A DNA stretch of 64,000 nucleotides from an uncultured Treponema sp. (GTDB lineage: Bacteria > Spirochaetota > Spirochaetia > Treponematales > Treponemataceae), in the NCBI GenBank assembly GCA_947165895.1, contig CAMVCB010000006.1:124001-188000 (forward strand). Reading direction: 5' to 3'. A model generated the notes under the pieces. The model made no database searches and was not told the origin of the DNA. It worked only from the letters and a program-made list of their open reading frames with translations. Each line of letters opens with the position of its first letter. Position 1 is the first letter of the stretch. Both the position numbers and the translations under genes were made by a program. Shown here in pieces: positions 43,944 to 52,813 of this stretch.

Positions 43944-44189
43944 TTACTGGAAAATTTCTTCCATATTGTGTCTTTTGATTCTTTCAGCTTTTTTGTCTTT
44001 CATGCGAACCAGTAAATCGTCTGTCTGTGCAAATTCATTAAAAGACATTTTGTTTTTTACAACGTAAGAAACAAGTTTTCCTTCAACTTTACGTATGTAC
44101 TTATTGTAATCATCGCATGAAATTTCTGGATTAAAACAATTGGCAAGTGCCTCGTCAATCGTTTCGCAAACGAATTTTTCCTTTGTCAT
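43944..44189 (-). CDS. Small conserved-looking hypothetical protein
   Basis: 81 residues, mostly helical and charged; ATG after an AGAGGG-like ribosome site. No family recognised. It has no signal peptide or membrane segment. The 230 nt upstream (44190-44420) are very AT-rich and hold only its promoter and that of tRNA-Phe. Confidence 0.6.
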   Translation of the reverse strand: MTKEKFVCETIDEALANCFNPEISCDDYNKYIRKVEGKLVSYVVKNKMSFNEFAQTDDLLVRMKDKKAERIKRHNMEEIFQ

Positions 44190-44378
44190 AATTTGAGCCC
44201 TCTCTTATTTTGAAATATACTTTTTTGTACATGATAATTGCTTATTATACCAAAAGATATTATACAGTAATTTTTTTTTAAATCAAGAAAAAATAATACG
44301 AAATAAAACTTTTTTTTAATCTTATTATTTAATATTAAAAAATAATTAAAAAATTTTTAAAAATCCTTCTTTGACCTA

Positions 44379-44405
44379 TTGACTCAAATCAATGTTTTGT
44401 ATAAT
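44379..44405 (+). promoter_or_regulatory. tRNA-Phe promoter
   Basis: TTGACT at 44379-44384 and TATAAT at 44400-44405 with a short 15-nt spacer; a second TTGACC lies at 44371. Spacing is imperfect. Confidence 0.55.
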
Positions 44406-44420
44406 ATATTAAACATCAAC

Positions 44421-44493
44421 GCCGCAGTAGCTCAGTTGGTAGAGCGCCGGACTGAAAATCCGTATGTCGTTGGTTCGATTCCAACCTGTGGCA
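44421..44493 (+). tRNA. tRNA-Phe (anticodon GAA), prophage attachment target
   Basis: 73-nt cloverleaf: acceptor GCCGCAG/CTGTGGC, D arm AGCTCAGTTGGTAGAGC, anticodon loop CTGAAAA, T loop TTCGATT, discriminator A. CCA is not encoded. A phage integrase gene lies about 240 nt downstream, so the tRNA 3' half is the likely attL. Confidence 0.96.
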
Positions 44494-44496
44494 CTT

Positions 44497-44529
44497 GGCT
44501 TCTAACTCTTGTTAGAAGCCATTTTTTTT
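44497..44529 (+). terminator. tRNA-Phe terminator
   Basis: GGCTTCTAAC pairs perfectly with GTTAGAAGCC around TCTT, followed by eight T. Confidence 0.93.
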
Positions 44530-44736
44530 GCCTAAATCCTTATGTTATAAGGAGTTGCGACATATAGCAAATTAAAACTATGGATTTATTCCTACCTTCT
44601 TTGCAGAATTAAGGACGAATAAAAACCGGTTTTTGGACACCTTGATGGCCTATAGTGCAAAAACGGTGCATTTTTAATGCAAAAAGAATGCATTGTTTTG
44701 TATTGGCAGTTTATGGTGTCTTGGACAGGAGTTTTT
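44530..44736. promoter_or_regulatory. Region between attL and integrase, candidate arm-type sites
   Basis: No gene. Palindrome CCTTATgttATAAGG at about 44537 and clustered TGCA-containing repeats (GGTGCATTTTTAATGCAAAA, AATGCATT) at about 44667-44696 may be integrase arm sites or an operator. Shape only. Confidence 0.3.
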
Positions 44737-46185
44737 ATGAGACCTTATTATCTTAGACTCAACGCTAATGGTTATTACGTCGTTTCTTTTACCAATAAGG
44801 AAACTGGAACCAGAACTAATTACAAGAGCACTCATACCAAAAATTATGATGAAGCCCTGCAACTTGCGATGACCTGGTATACGAGCGGTGCTCCTGCCAA
44901 GCAAAAACGAAAACCTGATTATGATTCTGCCTTTGATTTTGAAAACCTCTTGAAGCGTCTGACTTTTGACGAAGCTCAAACTCTTTATGAAAAGCTTTGT
45001 TCTAAGTTCAGGTTTGAAGGTGTTCCTGTTCAGACTGTTGTTCCTACTCCGGTGGTAGAATCTGCACCTATAAATGAATTGCCTGTAGAAGAGCCAGCAC
45101 CTAAGAAAAAGGTTGTTGTGGTTCACAAGAAAAACGCCCTTGCAGATTCCGGGCTCTTGCCGGAAGATGTGGCTCAGAAAGTTTATGAGCCTTTGAATCC
45201 TGACTGTACGATTAAGCTTTGTGAGTTCCTGCGTAACTTCTGGACTCCTGAGAAGTCTGAATATATTCAGAATAAGCGTGCGCATAAGAAGTCTATCGGC
45301 GATTACCACTGTAAAGAAATGCGCGGTATGATTGACCGCTACTGGCTGCCGTTTTTTGGTGAGGATTTTACTGTTGGTGAACTTACGGAACAATACCTTG
45401 AGGATTTTCTGCAGGAGCTGGCGAACTTTCGCCATTTGAAAGGTGCGACTATAAACCATGCCCGCACTTGTGGAGCAACCGGTTTGAAGTGGCTTAAGAA
45501 TAAAGGAATTATACATGCTAACCCGATGGCCAATGTTGAAGCCTTTTCTAAGAGTGACGCGACAGCACGCGGTATTCCAAGCGAGAAAGAAATTAAACAG
45601 TTGTACGAGCTGGATTGGGATAGCGAAGTTATGTACCTGGCCTTTAATCTTTCTGCCTTCAGCGGTTTGCGACCTGGGGAAATTTCGGGTCTACAGGTTC
45701 GTGATATTGATAGCGATAAGGATCTGATTACTATCCGTCACAGCTGGCATAGAACCGGCTTCTTAAAATCTACGAAGACAAATCTGATTCGCAAAGTTCC
45801 AGTTGCTCATAATATTATCTTACGGCTTTTGGTCCAGGCACAAAGATGCCCGAATGCAAATGAGGAAACTTTTGTTTTCTGGTCTAAAGCGAATGACTAT
45901 AAACCTTTCCTGCCTCAGTATTATGATGATGGATTCTTTGAAGCTTTACGCCGTATTGGTGTGAGCGAAGAAGAACGTCGTGAACGTAACATTGACTTTT
46001 ACAGTTTGCGCCATTTCTGTGCGACATACCTTGCTAATATGACTGACATGAGAAATGTTCAGGCAATTCTTGGACATACTACACCGGCCATGACTAAGCA
46101 CTATGCTGATCATATGACTGATGAACACTTTAATTCTATTCGTGAAATATTTGAACAGAGCCGCATGAATATTCTTGCCGCTTAG
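44737..46185 (+). CDS. int: Prophage tyrosine recombinase (integrase)
   Basis: 482 residues. N-terminal AP2-like or arm-binding part (about 1-50), a Pro/Glu/Lys-rich linker (about 100-135), core-binding SAM-like domain (about 160-255) and catalytic domain with Arg312 (SGLRPGEISGL), Lys345/347, YSLRH (Arg425; the usual first His of HxxR is Tyr), His447 (ILGHTT) and nucleophile Tyr456. The ATG at 44737 has AGGAG close upstream; the frame extending to 44677 lacks one. It should integrate the element at tRNA-Phe. Confidence 0.92.
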   Translation: MRPYYLRLNANGYYVVSFTNKETGTRTNYKSTHTKNYDEALQLAMTWYTSGAPAKQKRKPDYDSAFDFENLLKRLTFDEAQTLYEKLCSKFRFEGVPVQTVVPTPVVESAPINELPVEEPAPKKKVVVVHKKNALADSGLLPEDVAQKVYEPLNPDCTIKLCEFLRNFWTPEKSEYIQNKRAHKKSIGDYHCKEMRGMIDRYWLPFFGEDFTVGELTEQYLEDFLQELANFRHLKGATINHARTCGATGLKWLKNKGIIHANPMANVEAFSKSDATARGIPSEKEIKQLYELDWDSEVMYLAFNLSAFSGLRPGEISGLQVRDIDSDKDLITIRHSWHRTGFLKSTKTNLIRKVPVAHNIILRLLVQAQRCPNANEETFVFWSKANDYKPFLPQYYDDGFFEALRRIGVSEEERRERNIDFYSLRHFCATYLANMTDMRNVQAILGHTTPAMTKHYADHMTDEHFNSIREIFEQSRMNILAA

Positions 46186-46208
46186 ATAATGTTCTGTATT
46201 TACACAAT

Positions 46209-46242
46209 GAGAGCCCTTGCACTTCATGCAGGGGCTTTTTCT
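46209..46242 (+). terminator. Integrase terminator
   Basis: AGCCCTTGCA pairs with TGCAGGGGCT, followed by a T-rich tract. Confidence 0.85.
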
Positions 46243-46427
46243 TTTTTACCTTTGAAAGTTTCCGAATGTGAAAACTTTGTGTATGAAATCATAAACTTTT
46301 TATATTAGGTATGAAACTTTTTATCGAGTTGCTGTCATTTATGAAGCTTTATTATTTTCTCAAGATTAAAAAAGACGGTGCAGATTGAAGAAAGCCCAGA
46401 TTCTTCCTACTGCCCGAAGGAAAAAGT
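46243..46427. promoter_or_regulatory. Intergenic repeats upstream of the excisionase-like gene
   Basis: No gene. The motif ATAAACTTTTTAT / ATGAAACTTTTTATCG recurs at about 46290-46326, with two looser copies around it. These could be repressor or recombinase binding sites. Not tested. Confidence 0.3.
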
Positions 46428-46682
46428 ATGAAGGATGAAGACTTACTGTTGAACAGGAAGACTAACTTTCCTGAGATTATGTGTATTGCTGAGGCTGCGG
46501 CTTACTTGACTATAAGCAAATACTTTTTGTACACGCTTGTAAAAGGAGGCTTTGTTCCTTATGCAAAGATTGGTAAGCGGATTGTTTTTCGCCAAAAGGA
46601 TTTGTTTGACTGGATTGGTAACAATGTGGTCCAGCCTGTACACGCGATGGATGACGAGGTGGAAGATGATTTTGAAAAATGA
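46428..46682 (+). CDS. Excisionase-like helix-turn-helix protein
   Basis: 84 residues. IMCIAEAAAYLTISKYFLYTLVKGGFVPYAKIGKRIVFRQKDLFDWI is split over the MerR/excisionase winged helix layout (helix-turn-helix at about 18-40, wing at 45-60). The acidic C-terminus is typical of small phage regulators. It starts after AAGGAAAAAGT and overlaps the next gene. It may act as excisionase or early regulator. Confidence 0.75.
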   Translation: MKDEDLLLNRKTNFPEIMCIAEAAAYLTISKYFLYTLVKGGFVPYAKIGKRIVFRQKDLFDWIGNNVVQPVHAMDDEVEDDFEK

Positions 46683-46857
46683 TGTTGATGTGCTGGACAA
46701 GATTCAGGAGCTTTTTTCTGACTGTCTGCGTAACAGAGAGTTTGGAGAGTTCACCGTTTCTTTGACTATGAACCATGGGCGGCCTGTGAGGCTGCAGAAA
46801 TCTGAAAGAGAAAATCTTGTTCGGTATGAACAGGAAAAGATTCTGATTCAGAAATGA
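46666..46857 (+). CDS. Small phage protein
   Basis: 63 residues, start ATG at 46666 after GAGGTGG, overlapping the preceding gene by 17 nt. Helical with a basic middle; no family recognised. The longer upstream frame is a shadow of the excisionase gene. Confidence 0.5.
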   Translation: MILKNDVDVLDKIQELFSDCLRNREFGEFTVSLTMNHGRPVRLQKSERENLVRYEQEKILIQK

Positions 46858-46963
46858 GTAAGGCCGCTGGCGGCCGGTGATTAATAGCAAAGCGTTAAGA
46901 AAATTGCGAAAGCAATTTTTAGCTTTACCAATAATACCTTATGACAAGGAGGAGAAATTTATT

Positions 46964-47485
46964 TTGGGAGGACAAGTTGCTGACATACCAACCGGCAATC
47001 TTGGTGAACAGGCAGAGCCTAAATGCTGGGAGACTCGTTTAGAAGCCGAGAGTCCGAAAGCATTTAAGGCTTTCTGCATGTTCAGGAATATGGGCTACAA
47101 GCGCAGCATTAAAGCCTGCCTTGAGCTTCATGAAATAGATCCGAAAAAGTATGGCTCGTGGGCACGTTATGCAAGACTGTTCAACTGGAATGAAAGAGCT
47201 GCCCTATACGATGAGTATGTGGCAAAGGAAACAGAACGTGAACTGATTGCAGAACGTGTTGAACGAAAAAAACGCCAGATGGAAATGCTTAACGGTTTTG
47301 ACGAGCTTGTAGGAAAACGCCTTAAGACGCTGGACCCGGAAAAGCTGGATGCAGATGGCGCAATGGATTTACTTGAAAGGTCTGCAAAGCTTGATTCATT
47401 TATTACAGGTGCAGACAAAGAAAACAATAAGCCGGTTCAGGGGGAACTGGCAATTAATTTTGTGGACAGCTTTAAGGATTTGTAA
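46964..47485 (+). CDS. Terminase small subunit
   Basis: About 173 residues, helical, with a helix-turn-helix-like FKAFCMFRNMGYKRSIKACL and KKYGSWARYARLFNWNERAALYD in the position expected for terminase small subunits. The TTG at 46964 follows AAGGAGGAGA; the longer frame from the GTG at 46877 would include a hairpin (46900-46920) and is less likely. Its stop overlaps the ATG of the large subunit by one base. Recognises phage DNA for packaging. Confidence 0.75.
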   Translation: MGGQVADIPTGNLGEQAEPKCWETRLEAESPKAFKAFCMFRNMGYKRSIKACLELHEIDPKKYGSWARYARLFNWNERAALYDEYVAKETERELIAERVERKKRQMEMLNGFDELVGKRLKTLDPEKLDADGAMDLLERSAKLDSFITGADKENNKPVQGELAINFVDSFKDL

Positions 47486-48696
47486 TGAGGGAACTCTTTA
47501 AGCCGACAGCTGTACAGAAAAAAGCACTGGCATTGCTTGCCTCTAGTGCAAAGCATATTCTGCTTTTTGGTGGTTCGAGGTCTGGTAAGACTACGGTAAT
47601 TGTTATGGCAATTATCTTTCGTGCCTGCCGCTATCCTGGAAGCAGACATTTGATTTGCCGTTTTAGAGCGAAAGATGCCAGAAGCTCTGTACTGCATGAG
47701 ACTTTACTTCCCTGGTTAAACAAAACTATTGGAGCGCACAACTATAAGGCTAACGTACACGATGGTTTGATTACCTTGTGGAACGGCAGCGAAATTTGGA
47801 TTGGTGGCCTTGGTGACAAGGAACAGGTAGACAGGATTCTGGGTCACGAGTATGTGACGATTTACTTTAACGAGGTAAGCCAGATTTCTTATTCTGCAAT
47901 TACTACAGCTTACAGCCGTTTGGCTATGAAAGTTGAAGGCTGCAAGAATAAGTTTTATTACGACTGTAATCCGTGTTCGCCTATGCACTGGGCTTATAAA
48001 GTGTTCATCCGGAAGATTGAACCTCGGACGGATGAAAAACTGAACAAGCCGGAGCTTTATGCTTCTGCTGTTTTGAACCCGATGGATAACGCTGAAAATC
48101 TTGATGAAGATTACATCAGCGACATTCTGGATAACATGCCGGAAAAACAGCGGGCCCGATTCCGAGACGGCCTATGGGTAAAACCGGAAGGCAGCGTTTA
48201 CGAAAAGTTTGAGGAATCTATGATTATTCCTCGTTCGAAGCTGCCTGAAAAGTTTGACAAGTTTACAGGTGGTCAGGATTTTGGTTTACATATTGCAGCG
48301 GTAAAAATTGGCTGGGTTGGTGACTGTGTTTACGTCATTGGAGACTATGGCGGATTCAACATAACAACAAAGACCAGCGTTGAAAATCAGACTGCTAAGG
48401 GATGGTATGACGAGAGTTTTGTTACCTACTGTGACCCGGCAGGTGGCGAGAGAATTCAGGAAGTACCTGGAGGTGTTAAGGCTAATAACTCTGTGGATGC
48501 AGGAATTGATTACATTATTGCCCTGATTGAACGCGGAAAGTTTTTTGTTTGCAAAGACTGTACCGGCGTTCTTGGAGAGATTTGGGATTACTCTCGTGAT
48601 GAGAATAATCAGATTGTAAAAGTAAATGACCATTATATGGACGCTATGCGTTATGCAATTTTTTCTGCGGTAACAAGTGGTGTTGTAATGGTTTAG
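47485..48696 (+). CDS. Terminase large subunit
   Basis: 403 residues. ATPase domain with Walker A FGGSRSGKT (about 28-36) and Walker B region YVTIYFNEV (about 123-131), followed by a nuclease domain with GGQDFGLHIAAV (about 263) and DHYMDAMRYAI near the end. This is the PBSX/Terminase_3-like type. It drives DNA into the procapsid. Confidence 0.92.
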   Translation: MRELFKPTAVQKKALALLASSAKHILLFGGSRSGKTTVIVMAIIFRACRYPGSRHLICRFRAKDARSSVLHETLLPWLNKTIGAHNYKANVHDGLITLWNGSEIWIGGLGDKEQVDRILGHEYVTIYFNEVSQISYSAITTAYSRLAMKVEGCKNKFYYDCNPCSPMHWAYKVFIRKIEPRTDEKLNKPELYASAVLNPMDNAENLDEDYISDILDNMPEKQRARFRDGLWVKPEGSVYEKFEESMIIPRSKLPEKFDKFTGGQDFGLHIAAVKIGWVGDCVYVIGDYGGFNITTKTSVENQTAKGWYDESFVTYCDPAGGERIQEVPGGVKANNSVDAGIDYIIALIERGKFFVCKDCTGVLGEIWDYSRDENNQIVKVNDHYMDAMRYAIFSAVTSGVVMV

Positions 48697-48715
48697 CAGT
48701 TTACCGATAAATAAT

Positions 48716-49927
48716 ATGGGATTATTTAACAGACGAAAACCAAAAAAGCAGCTTAGAAGTTTTTCGGAAATAAACAATGAATCTGTTGCGGATGATTTTT
48801 CTGTTCGTGAAAAGAAAACCTGCACAGATCCATATCTCCAGCATGCGTGGGTATCGGTGTGTATAGATATTCTTACGCGTAACGTGGCGCGTGCTGAGTT
48901 TGAAATTAAAAAAAATGGCAGAGTTCAAAAAGATTCCGTTTTAGCAAAACTCTTTCACTACCCGAACAAACATATGAGCCGCTTTGACTTATGGAAACAG
49001 ACCTGCGCCTGGTGGAGTCTGGACGGTGAAGCGTTCTGGTGGTTTGGAGAGAGTTACAGCTGCGGCCTTCCTCAAGAAATTTATATTTTAAATCCTAGAA
49101 ATATGCAGCATGTCGTGGACAACGGCAAAGTCACTAAATGGGTGTACACGGAAGAAGGATGCGGAAGGCCCGTAGTTATTCTTCCGGATGAAATTATTCA
49201 CTTTAAGGACTGGAACCCCTGGAACCTTTTCCGTGGGATTAGTCCTCTAGTGAGCCTTGGACTTGAGGTTGAACAGGATTTACTTGCTGCAAAACAAAAT
49301 ACCGGCTTACTCAAAGAAGGAGGTGTGCCTAAAGGTCTGCTCAAGACTGACCAGGTACTGACGGAAGCCGAGGCAGAACTCCTTGCAAGAACTTGGGACA
49401 AGAAATATGCACATGGTATGAAAAACCGTGTTGCCGTGCTCGGAAAAGGAACGGAATATCAGCCACTGACTTTCAGTCCTGATGTTCTCAAGCTTTACGA
49501 CATGAAGAAATGGAACTTATATACGCTGCTTGCGAAGTACGGTATTCCGCCGCGGGTTGCAAATATAGAGGATTCGAAAAGTTCCTTAAGCGGTACAGAC
49601 ACCGACTCTCAACATCGTGCTTTTTGGAATTATACACTTATTCCTCTTCTTAAGAATTTTGAAGAGGTTCTGGAAGTTCAGTTCTTTAAGCGGTTTGGCT
49701 TAACAGAGACTGGTACTTTTAATCTTGAAACAATACCAGAGCTTCAGGATAGCGAGGATGCTCAGAGTAATAGAGATATTGCCGAAATCAACGCTGGTCT
49801 AAAAACAATAAATGATGTTTTACGAAGCCGAGGTCAGGACACAAAACCCTGGGGTGATATCTGGTTTAGAGCTTCTTCACTGGTGCCCGTTAGTTCTGGA
49901 GATAATTCAAAAGGTGACAATTTATGA
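48716..49927 (+). CDS. Phage portal protein (HK97 family)
   Basis: 403 residues. PYLQHAWVSVCIDILTRNVA, LLAKYGIPPRVANIED and the LLKEGGVPKGLLKTD segment match Phage_portal. It forms the dodecameric DNA gate and terminase dock. The ATG of the next gene overlaps its stop by 4 nt, so the odd regulator that follows is translationally coupled to it. Confidence 0.92.
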   Translation: MGLFNRRKPKKQLRSFSEINNESVADDFSVREKKTCTDPYLQHAWVSVCIDILTRNVARAEFEIKKNGRVQKDSVLAKLFHYPNKHMSRFDLWKQTCAWWSLDGEAFWWFGESYSCGLPQEIYILNPRNMQHVVDNGKVTKWVYTEEGCGRPVVILPDEIIHFKDWNPWNLFRGISPLVSLGLEVEQDLLAAKQNTGLLKEGGVPKGLLKTDQVLTEAEAELLARTWDKKYAHGMKNRVAVLGKGTEYQPLTFSPDVLKLYDMKKWNLYTLLAKYGIPPRVANIEDSKSSLSGTDTDSQHRAFWNYTLIPLLKNFEEVLEVQFFKRFGLTETGTFNLETIPELQDSEDAQSNRDIAEINAGLKTINDVLRSRGQDTKPWGDIWFRASSLVPVSSGDNSKGDNL

Positions 49928-50580
49928 TAAACAAAATTGTAGTCGCATGCTGCGACGTAGAAATTCAAAACATTGTAAAAGAAACGGTATCTTCTGTAAT
50001 TGGAGATAAAAACGTTATTATCTGCAAAAGCATTTATGAGATTCATAATGCAATTAAGTATAAAAATGATATTGCAATCATTTTTGACAAATACTTTTTA
50101 GGCTTTGTTATTTCATATGAGCTGGTCAGAATCCATTACCTGAATGATAAGGTTCTTACTTACTTTGTTGATTTAGATGATGTTTCTCATTACTTTGCAA
50201 TGAGAATTCATCAGCTTGGTGTTGAAGGATTTATTCCCAATATTGAGAATAAAGAATATTTCAAAAAGTCTGTTCTTCAGATTCAATCGGGTAAAAAACT
50301 TTTTCCAGCTTCAGTTACAAGAAGTTTTGATGAAGATGATTATCTTCTAGACAGAGAGTTCATTTCAGAAATTACAGCTACTGAAATGGAAATAGCCTTG
50401 TACCTTTCTAAAGGCTACTGTGCGAAAGAAATTTGTTATCGTACTGGCTTTAAGCCAGGAACAGTCAGTCGTTATACAAAACGTCTCAAGAGAAAAATAG
50501 GCTTCTATAAGCCAGGTGATTTAGAGTTGCTTTGTAAAAGATATTTTAATCAATCAGCCGGAGGTGAGAATGATAATTAA
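49924..50580 (+). CDS. LuxR-type response regulator inside the head operon
   Basis: 218 residues: a CheY-like receiver (about 1-125) and a GerE/LuxR helix-turn-helix (about 150-205, with ITATEMEIALYLSKGYCAKEICYRTGFKPGTVSRY split across its helices). The phosphoacceptor position is Asp55 (IIFDKY), but the acidic pair is reduced to Asp11 and the conserved Lys is absent, so it may be a pseudo-receiver. It overlaps both the portal and protease genes. No partner kinase is next to it. Confidence 0.85.
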   Translation: MINKIVVACCDVEIQNIVKETVSSVIGDKNVIICKSIYEIHNAIKYKNDIAIIFDKYFLGFVISYELVRIHYLNDKVLTYFVDLDDVSHYFAMRIHQLGVEGFIPNIENKEYFKKSVLQIQSGKKLFPASVTRSFDEDDYLLDREFISEITATEMEIALYLSKGYCAKEICYRTGFKPGTVSRYTKRLKRKIGFYKPGDLELLCKRYFNQSAGGENDN

Positions 50581-51196
50581 GATTGACGGTGTTGAAAACA
50601 CAGAGCTTGGATGCCGTGACAAGTTTCTGAAGTTTCTTAAAGAAAACACACACAGCGGAAAGATTTCGCCACAGGTTGAAGTTTTCAAAAGCATCGATAT
50701 GCAGAAAGATTCCTTTCACTGGGTAATGTCTACCTTTGATGTAGACCGCGACTTTGAAAAGGTTGACCCGGCCGGCTGGAACTTGAAGAACTATCTTTCA
50801 AATCCTGTTGTGCTCTGGAGCCATGACTACACCATTCCGGCAATTGGATATGCTGAAAATGTAAAGGCTGAAAGCATCCTTGAAGGAGACATAGTTTTCA
50901 ATGATAAGGAGTTTGACGAGTTCGGCTGGAGCATCGGACAGAGAGTTAAGGCTGGAGCCTTGCGCTGTGGTTCTGTTGGATTCCTTGCAGAAGAAGTTGA
51001 ATTCTTAGAAGCAAAAGACCGCGAATGCGATCTGATTTTCCGAAAACAGGAGCTTTTGGAATTTTCTATCTGCTGTGTTCCGGCAAATCCTTTTGCCAGA
51101 AGCGGTATGAAAAAACTTGAAATAACGGAAGTAATTCAGGAGCCTGAAGATCTTTCGTACTGGGATAGATTACGTGCGGGGTTAGCAAGAGCATAA
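50570..51196 (+). CDS. HK97-type prohead protease
   Basis: 208 residues. WSHDY has the catalytic His, CGSVGF the Ser, and LLEFSICCVPANP the conserved third motif of family U35. It matures the capsid after assembly. The ATG at 50570 is preferred to the GTG at 50564 because GGAGG lies 5 nt upstream. Overlaps the regulator gene by 11 nt. Confidence 0.9.
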   Translation: MIIKIDGVENTELGCRDKFLKFLKENTHSGKISPQVEVFKSIDMQKDSFHWVMSTFDVDRDFEKVDPAGWNLKNYLSNPVVLWSHDYTIPAIGYAENVKAESILEGDIVFNDKEFDEFGWSIGQRVKAGALRCGSVGFLAEEVEFLEAKDRECDLIFRKQELLEFSICCVPANPFARSGMKKLEITEVIQEPEDLSYWDRLRAGLARA

Positions 51197-51244
51197 GGTG
51201 GATGAGCTAAAAGCGGCCTTACACACGTAAGTATTAAAAAACAA

Positions 51245-51270
51245 GGAAGGTCTGCGGCAACAGGCCTTCC
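51245..51270 (+). other. Hairpin before the capsid gene
   Basis: GGAAGGTCTG pairs with CAGGCCTTCC around CGGCAA. No T run follows, so it may be an RNA-stability or processing structure rather than a terminator. Confidence 0.6.
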
Positions 51271-51300
51271 TCAATTTCACCAACAAGCTTAAGGGGGCTG

Positions 51301-52611
51301 ATGATGAATGAAGTTATTTTAGCTCTTCACAAAAGATTGGACAATATGAAAGCCAATCTTCCAAGTGAAGCTGCGACTGTTGAACAAATCAACAAGTATT
51401 TCCTGGAACAGCAGGAAATCACAGAACAGATGTTGAAGATTCTTGGAGACACTGAGGATGCAACTACATCTGAGATTCTTGGTTGTAAGGATGCAATCAA
51501 GAACTTCCGCGAAACAATGAAACAGGCTGATACAAAAATGCAGCAGCTTTCTTTGCATGATGTTCACTACAATCTTGGTAAAGCTCTTTGTGCTGCCTGG
51601 AATAAAGACCAGCAGACACTTGGAGAACTTAAGTTTACTCCAAACATCCGTGCTGAAAAATGGAACAATCCAAAAGACTTTTCTTGGGAAACCGGAAAAG
51701 GCTTTGTTCCATCTAAAGCCGTTCTCGGAGAGCCAATCGGAAACCTTGCCAATAATGACCAGTATCTGATTAACCCAATCTACGAAGAAACAATCATGCA
51801 GGAAGCTGCAAAACAGTCGCAGATGATGAACCTCGTAACTCATCGCCCTATGAATGGACCTTCAATATTCATTCCTGAGCGTGACCGCGGCGGAATTGAA
51901 TTGAAGTGGCTGACTTCATACGGCCAGAAAATCGATGCAACAAAATCAAACATGCCAACCCGTACAGAGCTCAAGGCTTACACCTTGGCTGGATATGTTC
52001 CATTCTTCGACGAGTTCGGAGAAGATGTTTTTGTTGACCTCGGTAAGATGTTCCTCGAAGATTTCACTGAAGCTTACGGACAGGAGTTTGACCGTCAGTG
52101 TCTTATCGCTGACGATGACCCATTCACAGGTGCAATGAATATGGCAAATGCCGAAGTGTGCCGCATTCAGGGAACAGATGAAACTCATCTTACATACCTC
52201 GACTTTCGCAAAGCTGAATTGATGGTTGAGCCAGAAGAAAGAAAATACTGCAAATGGTTCCTGCATGAAACATTCTTGAATCATATAGCAAACATTCAGG
52301 ACGACAACCATAATCCAATCTGGAGAAAACCTGGCGACGGAATGCCAGGACGCATTGACGGATATGACGTTGTTGAAAGCCGTTTGATGCCTCAGCTTGC
52401 CGACATTGAAGCTGACAGCGTGATTGCCATCTTCATGAATCCAAAGAGAATCATTCACGGAAACCGCAAGGGAATCGAAATCAAACGTTTTGATGAAACA
52501 ACCGAAGGACTTGAATACGGAGAGCTCTTCATGCGATTCAGAAAGCGTGACGGCTTCCTTGTTAGCAGACCTAAAAAGAACATGGTTCTTTTGAAAACCG
52601 CAGAAGAATAA
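51301..52611 (+). CDS. Major capsid protein (HK97 fold)
   Basis: 436 residues. An N-terminal helical scaffold region (about 1-95) is expected to be removed by the protease. The core includes VTHRPMNGPSIFIPERD, TLAGYVPFFDEFGED and a C-terminal GYDVVESRLMPQL segment with FMRFRKRDGFLVSRP. The ATG at 51301 and the one at 51304 are both served by AAGGGGG. It forms the head shell. Strong codon bias suggests high expression. Confidence 0.9.
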   Translation: MMNEVILALHKRLDNMKANLPSEAATVEQINKYFLEQQEITEQMLKILGDTEDATTSEILGCKDAIKNFRETMKQADTKMQQLSLHDVHYNLGKALCAAWNKDQQTLGELKFTPNIRAEKWNNPKDFSWETGKGFVPSKAVLGEPIGNLANNDQYLINPIYEETIMQEAAKQSQMMNLVTHRPMNGPSIFIPERDRGGIELKWLTSYGQKIDATKSNMPTRTELKAYTLAGYVPFFDEFGEDVFVDLGKMFLEDFTEAYGQEFDRQCLIADDDPFTGAMNMANAEVCRIQGTDETHLTYLDFRKAELMVEPEERKYCKWFLHETFLNHIANIQDDNHNPIWRKPGDGMPGRIDGYDVVESRLMPQLADIEADSVIAIFMNPKRIIHGNRKGIEIKRFDETTEGLEYGELFMRFRKRDGFLVSRPKKNMVLLKTAEE

Positions 52612-52674
52612 CATATCGCATAAAGTGTGATGTTTATTACCTGATACCAAAGACAAAAGTATTTTTGCCTTTGG

Positions 52675-52796
52675 AAAACGGGGGCGAAAATTACAAAACC
52701 GAAGTGAAGACAAATGCAAGGCTTGCGAAGCAACCCGACAGGGCTTGGCCTTGCATTTGGCTGAACGAAGGTTACAATGACCTTTGCCCCGTTTTT
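52675..52796. repeat. 122-nt imperfect palindromic element inside the prophage (E5)
   Basis: Outer arms AAAACGGGG and CCCCGTTTTT, inner arms CAAATGCAAGG and CCTTGCATTTG, with TTGCGAAGCAACCCGAC in the loop. It separates the capsid and connector genes and shares size and architecture with chromosomal E1 and E3. Confidence 0.65.
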
Positions 52797-52813
52797 ACTA
52801 ATGACGAGAATTT

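Noticed and set aside
44674..45533. Minus-strand frames over the integrase
   Set aside because: Antisense to a recombinase with its catalytic residues in place.
46900..46920. Terminator before the terminase small subunit
   Set aside because: The hairpin AAAATTGC/GCAATTTT is followed by only a short T run in the middle of an otherwise tight phage operon; it may instead mask the upstream GTG start.
51946..52719. Long minus-strand frame in the capsid gene
   Set aside because: Arises from biased codon use in a highly expressed gene; no family features or start signals.
10144..52796. CRISPR array
   Set aside because: The repeated elements are isolated palindromes at distant sites; no evenly spaced direct repeats or cas genes are present.
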